From assembly GCA_900318955.1 (NCBI GenBank), contig ONMJ01000005.1, positions 1 through 64,000 on the forward strand: a DNA stretch of 64,000 nucleotides, given 5' to 3'. Positions 8,723 to 17,493 of this stretch are shown in pieces. Numbering within the stretch: position 1 is the stretch's first letter; every line of letters starts with the position of its first letter. A program made the position numbers and the translations under genes. The stretch is from an uncultured Bacteroidales bacterium. Its GTDB lineage: Bacteria > Bacteroidota > Bacteroidia > Bacteroidales > UBA932. The notes under the pieces were generated by a model, which did not search any database, was not told the origin of the DNA, and was given only the letters and a program-made list of their open reading frames with translations.

Positions 8723-10498
8723 ATGAAAAAGTTTCTATACATACTTCTAGCTTCGGCCCTTACCCTTGCCGCAGCGTGCAAGCAGGAAAAAGTTGAACCG
8801 ATTCTACAAAGAAACATTGATGCGATGGAATTCGGATACTCCGCCGGATCGCAGACATATGTGATTAAATCTAATGTTGCCTGGACAGCCAGTTCACCTG
8901 ATGGTTGGATCTCTGCAGATCCTGCCTCAGGAAATGGCAGCGACGAGCAGCAGGTAATCACCGTTTCGGTCGCTGAGAACAATGATGCTAAAAGGGAAGG
9001 AACCCTTGTGGTCTCCAGTGGCGACAAGTCAGTCTCCCTGAAAGTTACCCAGGAAGACGGGTATTTCTACTTTGACAATGCCCAGATCGCAAATGCATTC
9101 GAAAAGAATTCGCCTATCAATGACCAGTACATCACCATCAACTACCACAAAGCAAAAGCCGGCTATCTCGTTGACGTGACTCCGACTATAACAGGAGATG
9201 GCGCGGAAGGAATTAAAATCGAGCCTATTAAGGGATTTGAACTCAATCCGGGAGAAGGGACCCTTTCTATTCCCATAACAGGCGAACCGCAGGCCAAGGG
9301 AGAGTTCTCCGTCAATCTTGTTCTCAGTATTCCCTCTGCCGGAATTACTAGAGATATAGATCTTTCTTCTCGAGTCAGACTCCCTGGAGAAGTCTCCGTT
9401 TCTGCTTTCAAAGTTCTCCCGAAACTTGCCGTCTTTGACTGGGGCGAGTATGCACGCGGAGAAGGTAACGGAAACAACGGCACCCCACGTTCCTTCTTGG
9501 TTTATCTTCTCGACAAGGATGGCAATGTCCTGAGAGAGAAGGCCCTTCCTACGGCCAACTGGTTTATCAATAACACTATCTTCTTCAGGAAGAACCGTTT
9601 CTGCTTTGCCGGTCTCAATCCTGACACCGATTACATCTTCCGTATTATAGCACGGGAACTCGGCTCGCTCAAAGAAGATTCCGATCCTACTGATCTTGCA
9701 TTCCATACTCCCGCAGAGAATATTCCCGCCAACGCCATCCTTTACAAAGATTTCGACGACTGGTGGGTCGGCGGATGCCAGATCTATCAGGCCTTCGGCG
9801 TCGGCGGACCTGCAGCAGAGAACAGTTGGTTCCGTTACAATCCGGACCTCTCTTCGGACGAGACCAAGGCACGCAAAGACCTCATTACGCGAAATCCTTG
9901 CTATGCCGTTCAGAAACTTCTCAATTATGCCACCTCAAAGGGAGGCTGGGTCACCCCTGACACCTGCCCCGCAGTTTGGTCATTCTTCTGGGAAGGCGAC
10001 AAGTACGGAACAAATTATGGAGATTCAGACTACAAGGGATGGCAGGCACTGATTAACGGAAGCAAAGGCGATATCCGCCACTGCGCCGGAAGTGTTCTAC
10101 TCGGACAGAACGGTGGCAACCCCGGATGGCTCCGCACCCCGAAACTCGAATCTATCGGATCCACTCCTTCGAACATTACCGCAACGATCAACACCGCTCC
10201 TTATATTGAGCCTTGCAGCTATGAATCTGACCTTACCCACTTCATCAGAGTCGTAGGACCCGGAAAGATCGTCTCTTGCGCAACTATGACAGAGCAGAAA
10301 TCTGATACTGAAATAGTGGTCAAATGCCAGAGCAACGTTGACGCTACGACAAAGGATTACAACCGTGAATACACTATTCCGACAACCCATGTTGTCAAGA
10401 TAGAAGGAGCCACCGGCGAGACCAGAATCGAGGTTTGCGGCGGCAACGGCGGTCACCCTGTACTTATCCTTGATGATATTTTAGTCACTAAAGACTGA
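8723..10498 (+). CDS. BACON-domain surface lipoprotein (SusE-position glycan-binding candidate)
   Basis: This 591-residue protein has a lipobox (LTLAAACK, Cys19) and one BACON domain at about 33-115 (SNVAWTASSPDGWISADPAS, with VTQEDGYF at its end). A second Ig-like region follows (about 120-215), then a fibronectin-type region (FCFAGLNPDTDYIFRI), and a C-terminal half that I do not recognise (begins AILYKDFDDWWVGGC). BACON domains are common in PUL lipoproteins and are thought to act as spacers or to bind glycans. Its position straight after SusD is where SusE/SGBP proteins normally sit. Its stop overlaps the next start (TGATG). Confidence 0.8.
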   Translation: MKKFLYILLASALTLAAACKQEKVEPILQRNIDAMEFGYSAGSQTYVIKSNVAWTASSPDGWISADPASGNGSDEQQVITVSVAENNDAKREGTLVVSSGDKSVSLKVTQEDGYFYFDNAQIANAFEKNSPINDQYITINYHKAKAGYLVDVTPTITGDGAEGIKIEPIKGFELNPGEGTLSIPITGEPQAKGEFSVNLVLSIPSAGITRDIDLSSRVRLPGEVSVSAFKVLPKLAVFDWGEYARGEGNGNNGTPRSFLVYLLDKDGNVLREKALPTANWFINNTIFFRKNRFCFAGLNPDTDYIFRIIARELGSLKEDSDPTDLAFHTPAENIPANAILYKDFDDWWVGGCQIYQAFGVGGPAAENSWFRYNPDLSSDETKARKDLITRNPCYAVQKLLNYATSKGGWVTPDTCPAVWSFFWEGDKYGTNYGDSDYKGWQALINGSKGDIRHCAGSVLLGQNGGNPGWLRTPKLESIGSTPSNITATINTAPYIEPCSYESDLTHFIRVVGPGKIVSCATMTEQKSDTEIVVKCQSNVDATTKDYNREYTIPTTHVVKIEGATGETRIEVCGGNGGHPVLILDDILVTKD

Positions 10499-11658
10499 TG
10501 ATTAATAGTAAAACTACCTTTCTACTCCTCTGCGTTCTTCTCCTTGCCTGCTGTGAAAAGAAAAATCCTTTTCCGGAGGGAGGAGAAGATACAAGGAGGG
10601 ATTATACCAGCACAACTGGTGTAGACACTTTCGGGGAAGAGAATATCTTCTGCAGAAACGTCTGCCTGTACCGCAACGTCCAGATGCAGGGTTTTGACCT
10701 CAGTTCTGACAGGAAGACTGTCTGGTATGTCCAGAACTGGTATCAGACCCTGGTTTGGAATAAAGGTTTCCCGGACAATAAACAGGGCATTTCCTACCAG
10801 AATACCGAATACATGACCCTTCAGTATTTCGGTCATGCCACTACTTTTTCCGTCGAAGAAGAAGGGAATGAAAGGTATTTGTGGCTGGGGGCTTACGGCA
10901 CCCCGAATGATAGCGAATATCACCTTTACTTCAACGAAAAAGTTCTTTGCAGAGTAAAATTCGTTGCCGGAAAGACTGTCAATACCGATCAGGCCGACGA
11001 TTACTATTACATCGGAGAGTATACAAACATGCATCCGGCGATAGACCCGGAGAACGGACTGATTTGCATCAATTATCAGGACAATACCGGGAACAACGCC
11101 AACCGGCGCTGCTTTGTCGTGTACAAGTTCAACGAGGTGAAAAAGGCTCCGTTGAAGGATGTCACTATTTCCTGCGGAGACGCTTTTAAAACGGGAAACG
11201 CAACTTCCCAAAATATAACATCCACAGTTGTCAAATGCCATGACCTTACTACGCTGACCCCTGTGGCCAGGTTCTCTTTCCCGAAAACCAAGTATGGAGC
11301 GGGAGACAATCCTGTCTTTTACGACTGGCAGGGTTTCGAGTTCCACAAAGACCGCCTCTATTACTATGAAGGAGATACGAATTACTACCTGACAGGTAAT
11401 GTTGACAGCCCCTCATATGCCTACCTGACAATATTTGACGACAAGGGACGCCTTGTGGAAAAAAGGACCCAGGTTGCAATTGCCGCCGATTCTGACGCTC
11501 AGAAACAATTTGGGCTCGGCGTTCTCGGGTGCATGGAGGCAGAAGGGTTGAAAGTTCGTGGAAACGACCTTTATATCGGATTCGGGACCCAAGGGTATTC
11601 CGTGTACGACAGGAATTATTACAACCAGATTTTCAAATTCAAGGCTACTAAAAAATGA
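10498..11658 (+). CDS. Lipoprotein, possible beta-propeller (helveticin J / TagC-like)
   Basis: This 386-residue lipoprotein has LLLACCEKK as its lipobox (Cys18 or Cys19). The mature part has repeating strands of the kind LSSDRKTVWYVQNW, ATTFSVEEEGNERYLWLG, HPAIDPENGLICINYQ and VFYDWQGFEFHKDRLYYYEG. This resembles the propeller fold of the helveticin-J/TagC-like family of teichoic-acid-related and phage receptor-binding proteins. The family link rests on pattern only. Its context between the BACON lipoprotein and a glycosidase-like lipoprotein, with 1-4 bp overlaps at both ends, suggests a carbohydrate-binding surface role. A bacteriocin role is unlikely here. Confidence 0.5.
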   Translation: MINSKTTFLLLCVLLLACCEKKNPFPEGGEDTRRDYTSTTGVDTFGEENIFCRNVCLYRNVQMQGFDLSSDRKTVWYVQNWYQTLVWNKGFPDNKQGISYQNTEYMTLQYFGHATTFSVEEEGNERYLWLGAYGTPNDSEYHLYFNEKVLCRVKFVAGKTVNTDQADDYYYIGEYTNMHPAIDPENGLICINYQDNTGNNANRRCFVVYKFNEVKKAPLKDVTISCGDAFKTGNATSQNITSTVVKCHDLTTLTPVARFSFPKTKYGAGDNPVFYDWQGFEFHKDRLYYYEGDTNYYLTGNVDSPSYAYLTIFDDKGRLVEKRTQVAIAADSDAQKQFGLGVLGCMEAEGLKVRGNDLYIGFGTQGYSVYDRNYYNQIFKFKATKK

Positions 11659-13373
11659 GACGCATCATTTTTGCCTTTGCATTAGCCATTTTCATCACTG
11701 GATGCGGAGGGTTCAAGGGAATAAGCATTGACTCAGGAGATTTCGAGGACGAAAGCCTTTCTGCAAAAGCTGTCTCCGTCTTCCAAAGGGTTGCCTCTGA
11801 AAAAACCGGGTCAGACTCGTTCGCAAAAGCAGAAAGAGGAGGTTTTAGAATCTCCCTTCAGTCAGATCCTTCCATTCCAGAGGAAGCTTTTGAGATTGTA
11901 AGGTCTTCCAAGAACAAACTGATAATCAAGGCCTCAGAAGGTCATGGAGTTCTCTATGGGCTAGGAAAAGTGCTACATGACGGGGCCTGGTCGGATGGCC
12001 GTTTCTCCCCTGGAAAATTCGAGGGGGTCTCATCTCCGGACAAACCGGTCAGGGGAATATACTTTGCCACTCATTTTCGGAATTACTACCATGAGGCTCC
12101 GCTTGAAGAGGTAGAAAGATATGTCGAGGACCTTGCCTTATGGGGCTATAATGGCCTTCAGGTCTGGTTCGACATGCACCATTACAAGGGCATTGACGAT
12201 CCTGAGGCTGTCAAGATGATGGATCGTCTCGCTGCGATTCTCCGAGCCGGAGAGGCTGTCGGAATGCGTTCAGGCCTTACAATGCTTGCGAACGAAGGAT
12301 ACAATACGACTCCCGAGGCTCTAAAAGCATCCAAGATCTCTTGGACGGCCCATTTCGGCTGCGAAATTTGCCCGTCAAAGCCCGGCGGAACAGACTTAAT
12401 CATGAAAAACCGAAGCGAATTTCTCGATGCATTCGCTTCCAGAGGTGTTCATATTCAGAATATTTGGCTATGGCCATACGATCAAGGAGGCTGTTCCTGT
12501 CCGGACTGCTCGGTCTGGGGAGCCAACGGATTTCTCCGCATTACCAGGCAGCTTGCAGGGATGATGAGAGAAAAACTTCCGGGAGCCTCTGTTGTCCTTT
12601 CAACCTGGCTCTTCGATTTCGAGGAAGAGGATAAGGGCGAATGGAAGGCCCTCGATAAAACTTTCTCTGAAGAGAAGCCATGGGTAGATGCAATCATGGC
12701 CGATTCTCATACAGATTTCCCTTCATACCTTAGAAATCACCCTGTCCCTGGAGGTCTTCCGCTGGAGAATTTCCCGGAAATCAGCATGTGGAACAACTAT
12801 CCCTGGGGAGGGTTCGGGGCCAATCCACTTCCTGAAAGGTTCTATAGGCTATATCACCAGTGCCCGGATGGCCTTCAGGGAGGTTTCCCTTATTCCGAAG
12901 GCAAGTTCGAGGATATAAACAAAGTGATCTATAGTCGCTTATACTGGGAAAAGGGTATTTCCGCAAGAGAAGCTCTTCGAGAGTATGTTGCCTTCGAGTA
13001 TTCCGCAAAAGAGGCGGATAAGATCTGCGACGCTATCGAGATTCTGGAAAAGAATATGGGTCTTAAGACCCGTAACTGGATCAAGCGGCCCGACTTGTTT
13101 GAAAAGAAAATTACCGTACCTGAGGAGGATTTCGGTGCTGCAAAGGCTTACTCTATGCTCCTAGAGGCTGAGAAAGAGATGACAGCTTCCGCAAAAGCTT
13201 CATGGCGATGGCAAATTCTTCGCCTCAGGGCATTTCTCGATCTCAGACTGCGAGAAACCAAAGGTGAAATCACCCCTGATGTTAATGAAGCTTTCCGCTC
13301 TCTAATGGAAATCAGTTCTGTCCAAGAGGGAGAATTCGCCGTCAGGCCTCCTTATGTAAAGAATGAAGAATAA
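11655..13373 (+). CDS. Putative GH67/GH20-like glycosidase lipoprotein
   Basis: This 572-residue lipoprotein (FITGCGG, Cys17) has an N-terminal domain of the GH67N/GH20b type (about 40-130, ending HGVLYGLGKVLHDG). A TIM-barrel domain follows, starting RGIYFATHFRNYYHEAP. A cysteine-rich loop DQGGCSCPDCSVWG sits near residues 275-288; similar loops occur in uncharacterised relatives of alpha-glucuronidases. The canonical GH20 Asp-Glu pair is not evident, so no catalytic residue is assigned. ATGA overlap with the preceding gene points to translational coupling. It could be an alpha-glucuronidase-like enzyme, a hexosaminidase-like enzyme, or a new family. Confidence 0.6.
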   Translation: MRRIIFAFALAIFITGCGGFKGISIDSGDFEDESLSAKAVSVFQRVASEKTGSDSFAKAERGGFRISLQSDPSIPEEAFEIVRSSKNKLIIKASEGHGVLYGLGKVLHDGAWSDGRFSPGKFEGVSSPDKPVRGIYFATHFRNYYHEAPLEEVERYVEDLALWGYNGLQVWFDMHHYKGIDDPEAVKMMDRLAAILRAGEAVGMRSGLTMLANEGYNTTPEALKASKISWTAHFGCEICPSKPGGTDLIMKNRSEFLDAFASRGVHIQNIWLWPYDQGGCSCPDCSVWGANGFLRITRQLAGMMREKLPGASVVLSTWLFDFEEEDKGEWKALDKTFSEEKPWVDAIMADSHTDFPSYLRNHPVPGGLPLENFPEISMWNNYPWGGFGANPLPERFYRLYHQCPDGLQGGFPYSEGKFEDINKVIYSRLYWEKGISAREALREYVAFEYSAKEADKICDAIEILEKNMGLKTRNWIKRPDLFEKKITVPEEDFGAAKAYSMLLEAEKEMTASAKASWRWQILRLRAFLDLRLRETKGEITPDVNEAFRSLMEISSVQEGEFAVRPPYVKNEE

Positions 13374-13380
13374 ATTGATA

Positions 13381-14694
13381 ATGAAAAAGTTAGTCATCGT
13401 CCTATCCGCGCTTTTGATGTGCTTAAGCGCAGGGGCTGCCGCTCCTAAAGCCATCTCCCCTAACGATTTCAAGGGATCCGACACTGAAAGAATCCAGAAA
13501 GCTGTCAACGCTGCCGCTAAGACTACGGGTAGCGTCACTATTCCCCGCGAAAACAGCAATGGAACTGCAATTTGGATGATTGATGAAGCAATCAGGGTTC
13601 CTTCAGGGGTCACCATCCTTATTGACAATGCGACATTGCAACTTTCGGATAGATGCCGCGACAATATGTTCAGGAGCGATAATGTCGGAGTTGGAATTAC
13701 CGATCCGGTATGGAACCATAACATCGCAATCCTAGGCATTGGAAATGCCGTGATCCGCGGCGCTGCAAATCCCCGCGCCAGCGGAGACGGGCTTCGTAAA
13801 CTCGCCCTGGACCCTGCGGCAAACAGCATAGGACACAGAAGCAGCTACGGCTCCGACGCCGCCCGTCCTGAGGAAAAACAGACTTCCGACTGGAGAGGAT
13901 TCCTGATCCTTATGGCTTATGTGGATGGTCTTAGAATCGATGGCCTCCGGGTGGAATATGCCCATACTTGGGCAATAACTTGCGAGAAGGTTCACCATGC
14001 CCGCCTTGAAAATCTCGATTTCTACTGCCCCCAATACCGTGAAGTGGAAGGAAGGACGGTACATACCTTCAACAACGACGGAATTGACCTTAGGGAAGGA
14101 TGTAAATATTTCAGAATCAACAACATTTCCGGTGTCACCGGAGATGACCTCATCGCTCTTTCAGCTCTGGATATGGGAGAAAAATACCATCACAACGGCC
14201 TGCTGGAATCCTTCCAAGTCACTTCCTGCGCCCACAATGGTCCCGAAGACGATATCGAGCATGTTTTCATCACCAATGTCAAGGCCAACTTCCAGGCCGT
14301 TGCCATCAGGGCAAGCGACACGGCTTCCGTCCATCATGTATATATCAACGGCGTGCAGCAGTGCAAGGACCCCCTCATAACAACTCCCTACAGAGGAAGC
14401 GTCTACGTGCTGAAGGTAGGAAACCATGCTTACGGATCTGCCCCCGAAGACTATAAGATCCATGATATCCATGCGATGAACATCGTCGGGGACGGTCGCT
14501 GTCTCATCCAGATTGGCAATCCCATTCGCGACTGTACCTTCCTCAATTGCGTTTACACCGGTCTCACCGAAGACACGGCAATCACCTGGACCAAAGAAGC
14601 CAGGGAAAGATCCGTCAATGTCCATGTCGAAAACGTGATCTGGTGCCCCTCTGCAGCTGACAACAGCGTAGTCCCGGAGCTCCAGAAATTCTGA
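13381..14694 (+). CDS. Secreted right-handed beta-helix protein, GH28-like
   Basis: From ATG 13381 the product is 437 residues with a clean signal peptide (MKKLVIVLSALLMCLSAGAAA). An upstream in-frame ATG at 13363 lies inside the previous gene and would spoil the signal sequence. The body is a parallel beta helix with the pectinase-like opening NPNDFKGSDTERIQKAV-type segment, then NNDGIDLREG and TGDDLIALS. These line up with the N-x-D and D-D motifs of GH28 polygalacturonases. The GH28 G-H and R-I-K motifs are not clear. It may be an exo-acting or altered GH28 enzyme acting on uronic-acid glycans in the periplasm. Confidence 0.65.
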   Translation: MKKLVIVLSALLMCLSAGAAAPKAISPNDFKGSDTERIQKAVNAAAKTTGSVTIPRENSNGTAIWMIDEAIRVPSGVTILIDNATLQLSDRCRDNMFRSDNVGVGITDPVWNHNIAILGIGNAVIRGAANPRASGDGLRKLALDPAANSIGHRSSYGSDAARPEEKQTSDWRGFLILMAYVDGLRIDGLRVEYAHTWAITCEKVHHARLENLDFYCPQYREVEGRTVHTFNNDGIDLREGCKYFRINNISGVTGDDLIALSALDMGEKYHHNGLLESFQVTSCAHNGPEDDIEHVFITNVKANFQAVAIRASDTASVHHVYINGVQQCKDPLITTPYRGSVYVLKVGNHAYGSAPEDYKIHDIHAMNIVGDGRCLIQIGNPIRDCTFLNCVYTGLTEDTAITWTKEARERSVNVHVENVIWCPSAADNSVVPELQKF

Positions 14695-14726
14695 TACCCT
14701 TTCCCCCTTGGCAAGGCAGGGAGGGG

Positions 14727-14757
14727 TTGACGATAATAGGAAATATTAGTATCTTTG
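14727..14757 (+). promoter_or_regulatory. Promoter of the EEP-fabG pair
   Basis: TTG (14727-14729) is followed by 20 bp and TATCTTTG (14750-14757), a near-perfect match to the Bacteroidota consensus. It lies 26 bp before ATG 14783, so the last two genes can be expressed independently of the PUL. Confidence 0.75.
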
Positions 14758-14782
14758 ACTGTTGTATTAATAACTGCATAAT

Positions 14783-15772
14783 ATGAAAAGAGTACTAAAA
14801 TTATCCTTAATCGTCGCAGCAATTCTCGGCCTTGCCTTCCAGAGTGCTGACGCCAAGAAAGTTAAGAAAGGTGACGCCCTCCGTCTTGTCTACTGGAATA
14901 TCCAGAACGGCATGTGGGACGGCCAGGACGACAACTATAACCGTTTCGTCGACTGGGTAGCCGCCCAGAAGCCGGATGTCTGCGTATGGTGCGAGGCTCA
15001 GCCTATCTACAAGAGCGGGACTGCCGACAAACTCGACGACATAGACAATTGGAAAAAAGACGAGCCACTCATCGCTTTCTGGCAGGAGATGGCTGCAAGA
15101 TATGGCCATAAATATGTTTTTCTCGGTGGCCACAGGGATAATTATCCGCAGGTGATTACCTCCAAATACCCTATTACCGAAGTTGCCAGGATTACAGGAA
15201 CAGAAGAAATCATCGTTTCTCATGGAGCCGGCTGGGCGACCATAGAGAAGAATGGGCACAAAATCAATATTGTGACTCTCCACACCTGGCCGCAGGCTTA
15301 CGGATTCAACGTAGCAGACCGTGAAAAGAGTAAGGCGGAGCATGGTGGAGACTATTTCCGCAGGACCGAGATGCAGTATATATGCGAGCATACCATTGGC
15401 TCGGTCGAAGGCTCAGAGAACCAGATGTGGATGATGATGGGAGATTTCAACTCTCGCTCCCGCGTCGATCAAGACACTTATAAGCACCCGGATTTCACAA
15501 CGGCGTACCTCGTCCACGACTACATCATCGGGAACACTCCCTACTTCGATGTCATCCATGAAATGCACCCCGCGACATTCTACACCTCGACCGGAGGACA
15601 GTCTAGAATTGATTTCGTTTATGCCACAAAGCCGCTTCTGGACAGGGTTGTCAAAGCGGAAGTCCATACAGACAGCTACACGAAGCCAGTCCGCGATGCC
15701 AAGAAGATTTCCAATTTCTGGCATCCTTCGGATCACAGGCCGATTATCGTGGATTTTGATATGAAGAAATAA
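14783..15772 (+). CDS. Secreted endonuclease/exonuclease/phosphatase-family hydrolase
   Basis: The 329-residue protein has a signal peptide (about 1-23, ending QSADA). All EEP metal and catalytic motifs are present in order: YWNIQNG, VWCEAQP, GDFNSR, RIDFVY and SDHRPI. Such proteins are Mg-dependent phosphodiesterases acting on nucleic acids, phosphoinositides or other phosphodiesters. The signal peptide places it in the periplasm or outside the cell. The substrate is unknown. It has its own promoter at 14727-14757 and lies 11 bp before fabG. Confidence 0.85.
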   Translation: MKRVLKLSLIVAAILGLAFQSADAKKVKKGDALRLVYWNIQNGMWDGQDDNYNRFVDWVAAQKPDVCVWCEAQPIYKSGTADKLDDIDNWKKDEPLIAFWQEMAARYGHKYVFLGGHRDNYPQVITSKYPITEVARITGTEEIIVSHGAGWATIEKNGHKINIVTLHTWPQAYGFNVADREKSKAEHGGDYFRRTEMQYICEHTIGSVEGSENQMWMMMGDFNSRSRVDQDTYKHPDFTTAYLVHDYIIGNTPYFDVIHEMHPATFYTSTGGQSRIDFVYATKPLLDRVVKAEVHTDSYTKPVRDAKKISNFWHPSDHRPIIVDFDMKK

Positions 15773-15783
15773 TTATTGTCACC

Positions 15784-16530
15784 ATGGGATTATTGGAAGG
15801 AAAAGTTGCCCTCATCACGGGGGCCGCAAGAGGCATCGGGAAGGCAATTGCCCTGAAATTTGCCTCTGAAGGCGCTGATATAGCATTTACCGACCTTGTC
15901 ATCAACGAGGCGGCTGAAGAGACCGTAAAAGAGATTGAAGCCTTTGGCCACAAGGTCAAAGCCTATGCCTCTAACGCCGCTATGTTCGAAGAGACAGGAA
16001 CTGTCGTAGAAGAAATCCTAGCCGAGTTTGGGAAGATTGACATCCTCGTCAACAATGCCGGAATCACCAAAGACGGACTTGTCATGAGGATGACCGAGCA
16101 GCAGTGGGATGCTGTGATCAATGTCAACCTGAAATCGGCATTCAACTTCATCCACGCCGTTATTCCGTCAATGGCACGCCAGAAGAGCGGAAGCATTATC
16201 AACATGGCCTCCATCGCCGGCCAGATGGGCAATCCGGGGCAGGTGAATTACGCTTCTTCGAAGGCCGGCCTCATAGCAATGGCAAAGTCTGTCGCAAAGG
16301 AAATGGGATCCCGCGGTATTCGAGCTAATGCAATCGCTCCCGGGTTCATTGTCTCCGAGATGACAAACGCCCTCCCGGAGGAAGTCCGCGCCGAGTACAT
16401 CAAGCAGATTCCGCTCCGCCGGGGCGGCACCCCGGAGGACATTGCCAATGCGGCTCTCTTCCTCGCATCCGACCTCTCATCATATGTGAGCGGGCAGGTA
16501 ATTGCTGTCAACGGAGCCCTCTATTGCTAA
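15784..16530 (+). CDS. fabG: 3-oxoacyl-[acyl-carrier-protein] reductase
   Basis: The 248-residue SDR-family protein has the NAD(P) motif TGAARGIGKA (about 11-20), NNAGITKDG (about 85-93), and a catalytic Ser-Tyr-Lys set (NMASIAGQMG, then YASSKAG). The C-terminal SGQVIAVNGALYC is typical of FabG. It reduces 3-oxoacyl-ACP in fatty acid elongation. It is located after a secreted phosphodiesterase, away from other fab genes, so a related SDR role with another substrate is possible. The palindromic element begins 28 bp after its stop. Confidence 0.88.
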   Translation: MGLLEGKVALITGAARGIGKAIALKFASEGADIAFTDLVINEAAEETVKEIEAFGHKVKAYASNAAMFEETGTVVEEILAEFGKIDILVNNAGITKDGLVMRMTEQQWDAVINVNLKSAFNFIHAVIPSMARQKSGSIINMASIAGQMGNPGQVNYASSKAGLIAMAKSVAKEMGSRGIRANAIAPGFIVSEMTNALPEEVRAEYIKQIPLRRGGTPEDIANAALFLASDLSSYVSGQVIAVNGALYC

Positions 16531-16558
16531 TATTTCATCCGAAAGGGGCGTTGTTCAC

Positions 16559-16680
16559 GTCTGAGGGCAGACCTTCTGAAACCTGTGGCCGCCCATGGCC
16601 ACATGAATGGGAGGGGCCCACCACAGGTGGGAGGGACGAGCAGCTTGCTGCGAAGGGTTTCAGAAGGTCTACCCTCAGAC
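16559..16680. repeat. Cloverleaf-like palindromic element (122 bp)
   Basis: The outer arms 16559-16583 and 16656-16680 are inverted repeats matching at 24 of 25 positions. Inside are three smaller stems. TGTGGCC/GGCCACA lies at 16584-16590 with 16597-16603. CCCACC/GGTGGG lies at 16617-16622 with 16626-16631. GCAGC/GCTGC lies at 16640-16644 with 16647-16651. The whole can fold as a long stem with three short arms in DNA or RNA. It has no T-run and no open frame of note. It may be a REP/MITE-like element, a structured RNA, or a robust terminator for fabG. Confidence 0.75.
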
Positions 16681-16714
16681 AATGACACCCACGCCACTGA
16701 CACCTAACAAAACT

Positions 16715-17479
16715 ATGGAAACTGTCAATACCTTGAAGTATGCCGCCACGGCTTTGACGGACCTTTTCATGCCGAGACTGTGTCTTGGCTGCGGAAGGCC
16801 GCTCGGAGCACAAGAGCGGCATCTTTGTATATATTGCATGGCAGACCTTCCTCTCACCTACAACTGGATGCGCACCCATAATCCTATGGCGGACCGTTTC
16901 AATGAAAGGATTCAGGAAGGGCTTGAAGCTAGCGAATACAAGGTTACGGAAGGAATGCCGAAGGAGAGGTACGCCTTCGCCGCTGCACTGTTTACATATA
17001 GCTCCGACTCTGGATTCAAGGAAATTCCTCAGGCACTGAAATATGATGGCAACATCCCTGCCGGGAGGTATTTTGCATCTTTACTCGGAGAAAAACTCTC
17101 CCAGTCAGAGCATTTCCTCGATGTGGACCTTGTAATCCCCGTTCCCCTCCATCCGCTCCGCCGCTTCAGGCGCGGTTACAACCAGGCTGAGATTATCGCT
17201 CGGGAGGTATCCACAAGGCTCGGAGCCTCCGAGAGCCCATCCGCCTTGAAGCGAGTACGATACACTAAGACCCAAACTAAGGTCCTCGTCCAAGAGAAGG
17301 CCGGAAATGTATCCGGCGCATTCAGGGCGAAGCCAAGAGCTTTCCAAAACAAAGAGCACATCCTCATTGTAGACGATGTATTCACCACAGGATCTACCCT
17401 CTACGAATGCTATAAGGCCGTTAGAGAGCATTTTGACGGCAGGATAAGCGTCGCCACCCTCGCCGTTGTGGAAAGGTAA
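16715..17479 (+). CDS. comF: ComF-family phosphoribosyltransferase-like protein
   Basis: From ATG 16715 the product is 254 residues. It has an N-terminal Cys4 zinc motif (CLGCGRP and CIYCMADL, about residues 23-47) and a C-terminal PRTase domain with VDLVIPVPLHPLRRFRRGYN and the PRPP loop ILIVDDVFTTGSTL. ComF proteins are linked to DNA uptake and to recombination-associated roles in other bacteria. Upstream in-frame ATGs at 16607 and 16682 would place coding sequence inside or against the palindromic element and add residues unlike the family; 16682 cannot be fully excluded. It converges on ricT with 14 bp between stops. Confidence 0.88.
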   Translation: METVNTLKYAATALTDLFMPRLCLGCGRPLGAQERHLCIYCMADLPLTYNWMRTHNPMADRFNERIQEGLEASEYKVTEGMPKERYAFAAALFTYSSDSGFKEIPQALKYDGNIPAGRYFASLLGEKLSQSEHFLDVDLVIPVPLHPLRRFRRGYNQAEIIAREVSTRLGASESPSALKRVRYTKTQTKVLVQEKAGNVSGAFRAKPRAFQNKEHILIVDDVFTTGSTLYECYKAVREHFDGRISVATLAVVER

Positions 17480-17493
17480 AAGAGAGTGCCGGA

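Noticed and set aside
14695..14726. A C/G-rich possible hairpin after the GH28-like gene
   Set aside because: The pairing is imperfect with short arms and no T-run, so it is not called a terminator.
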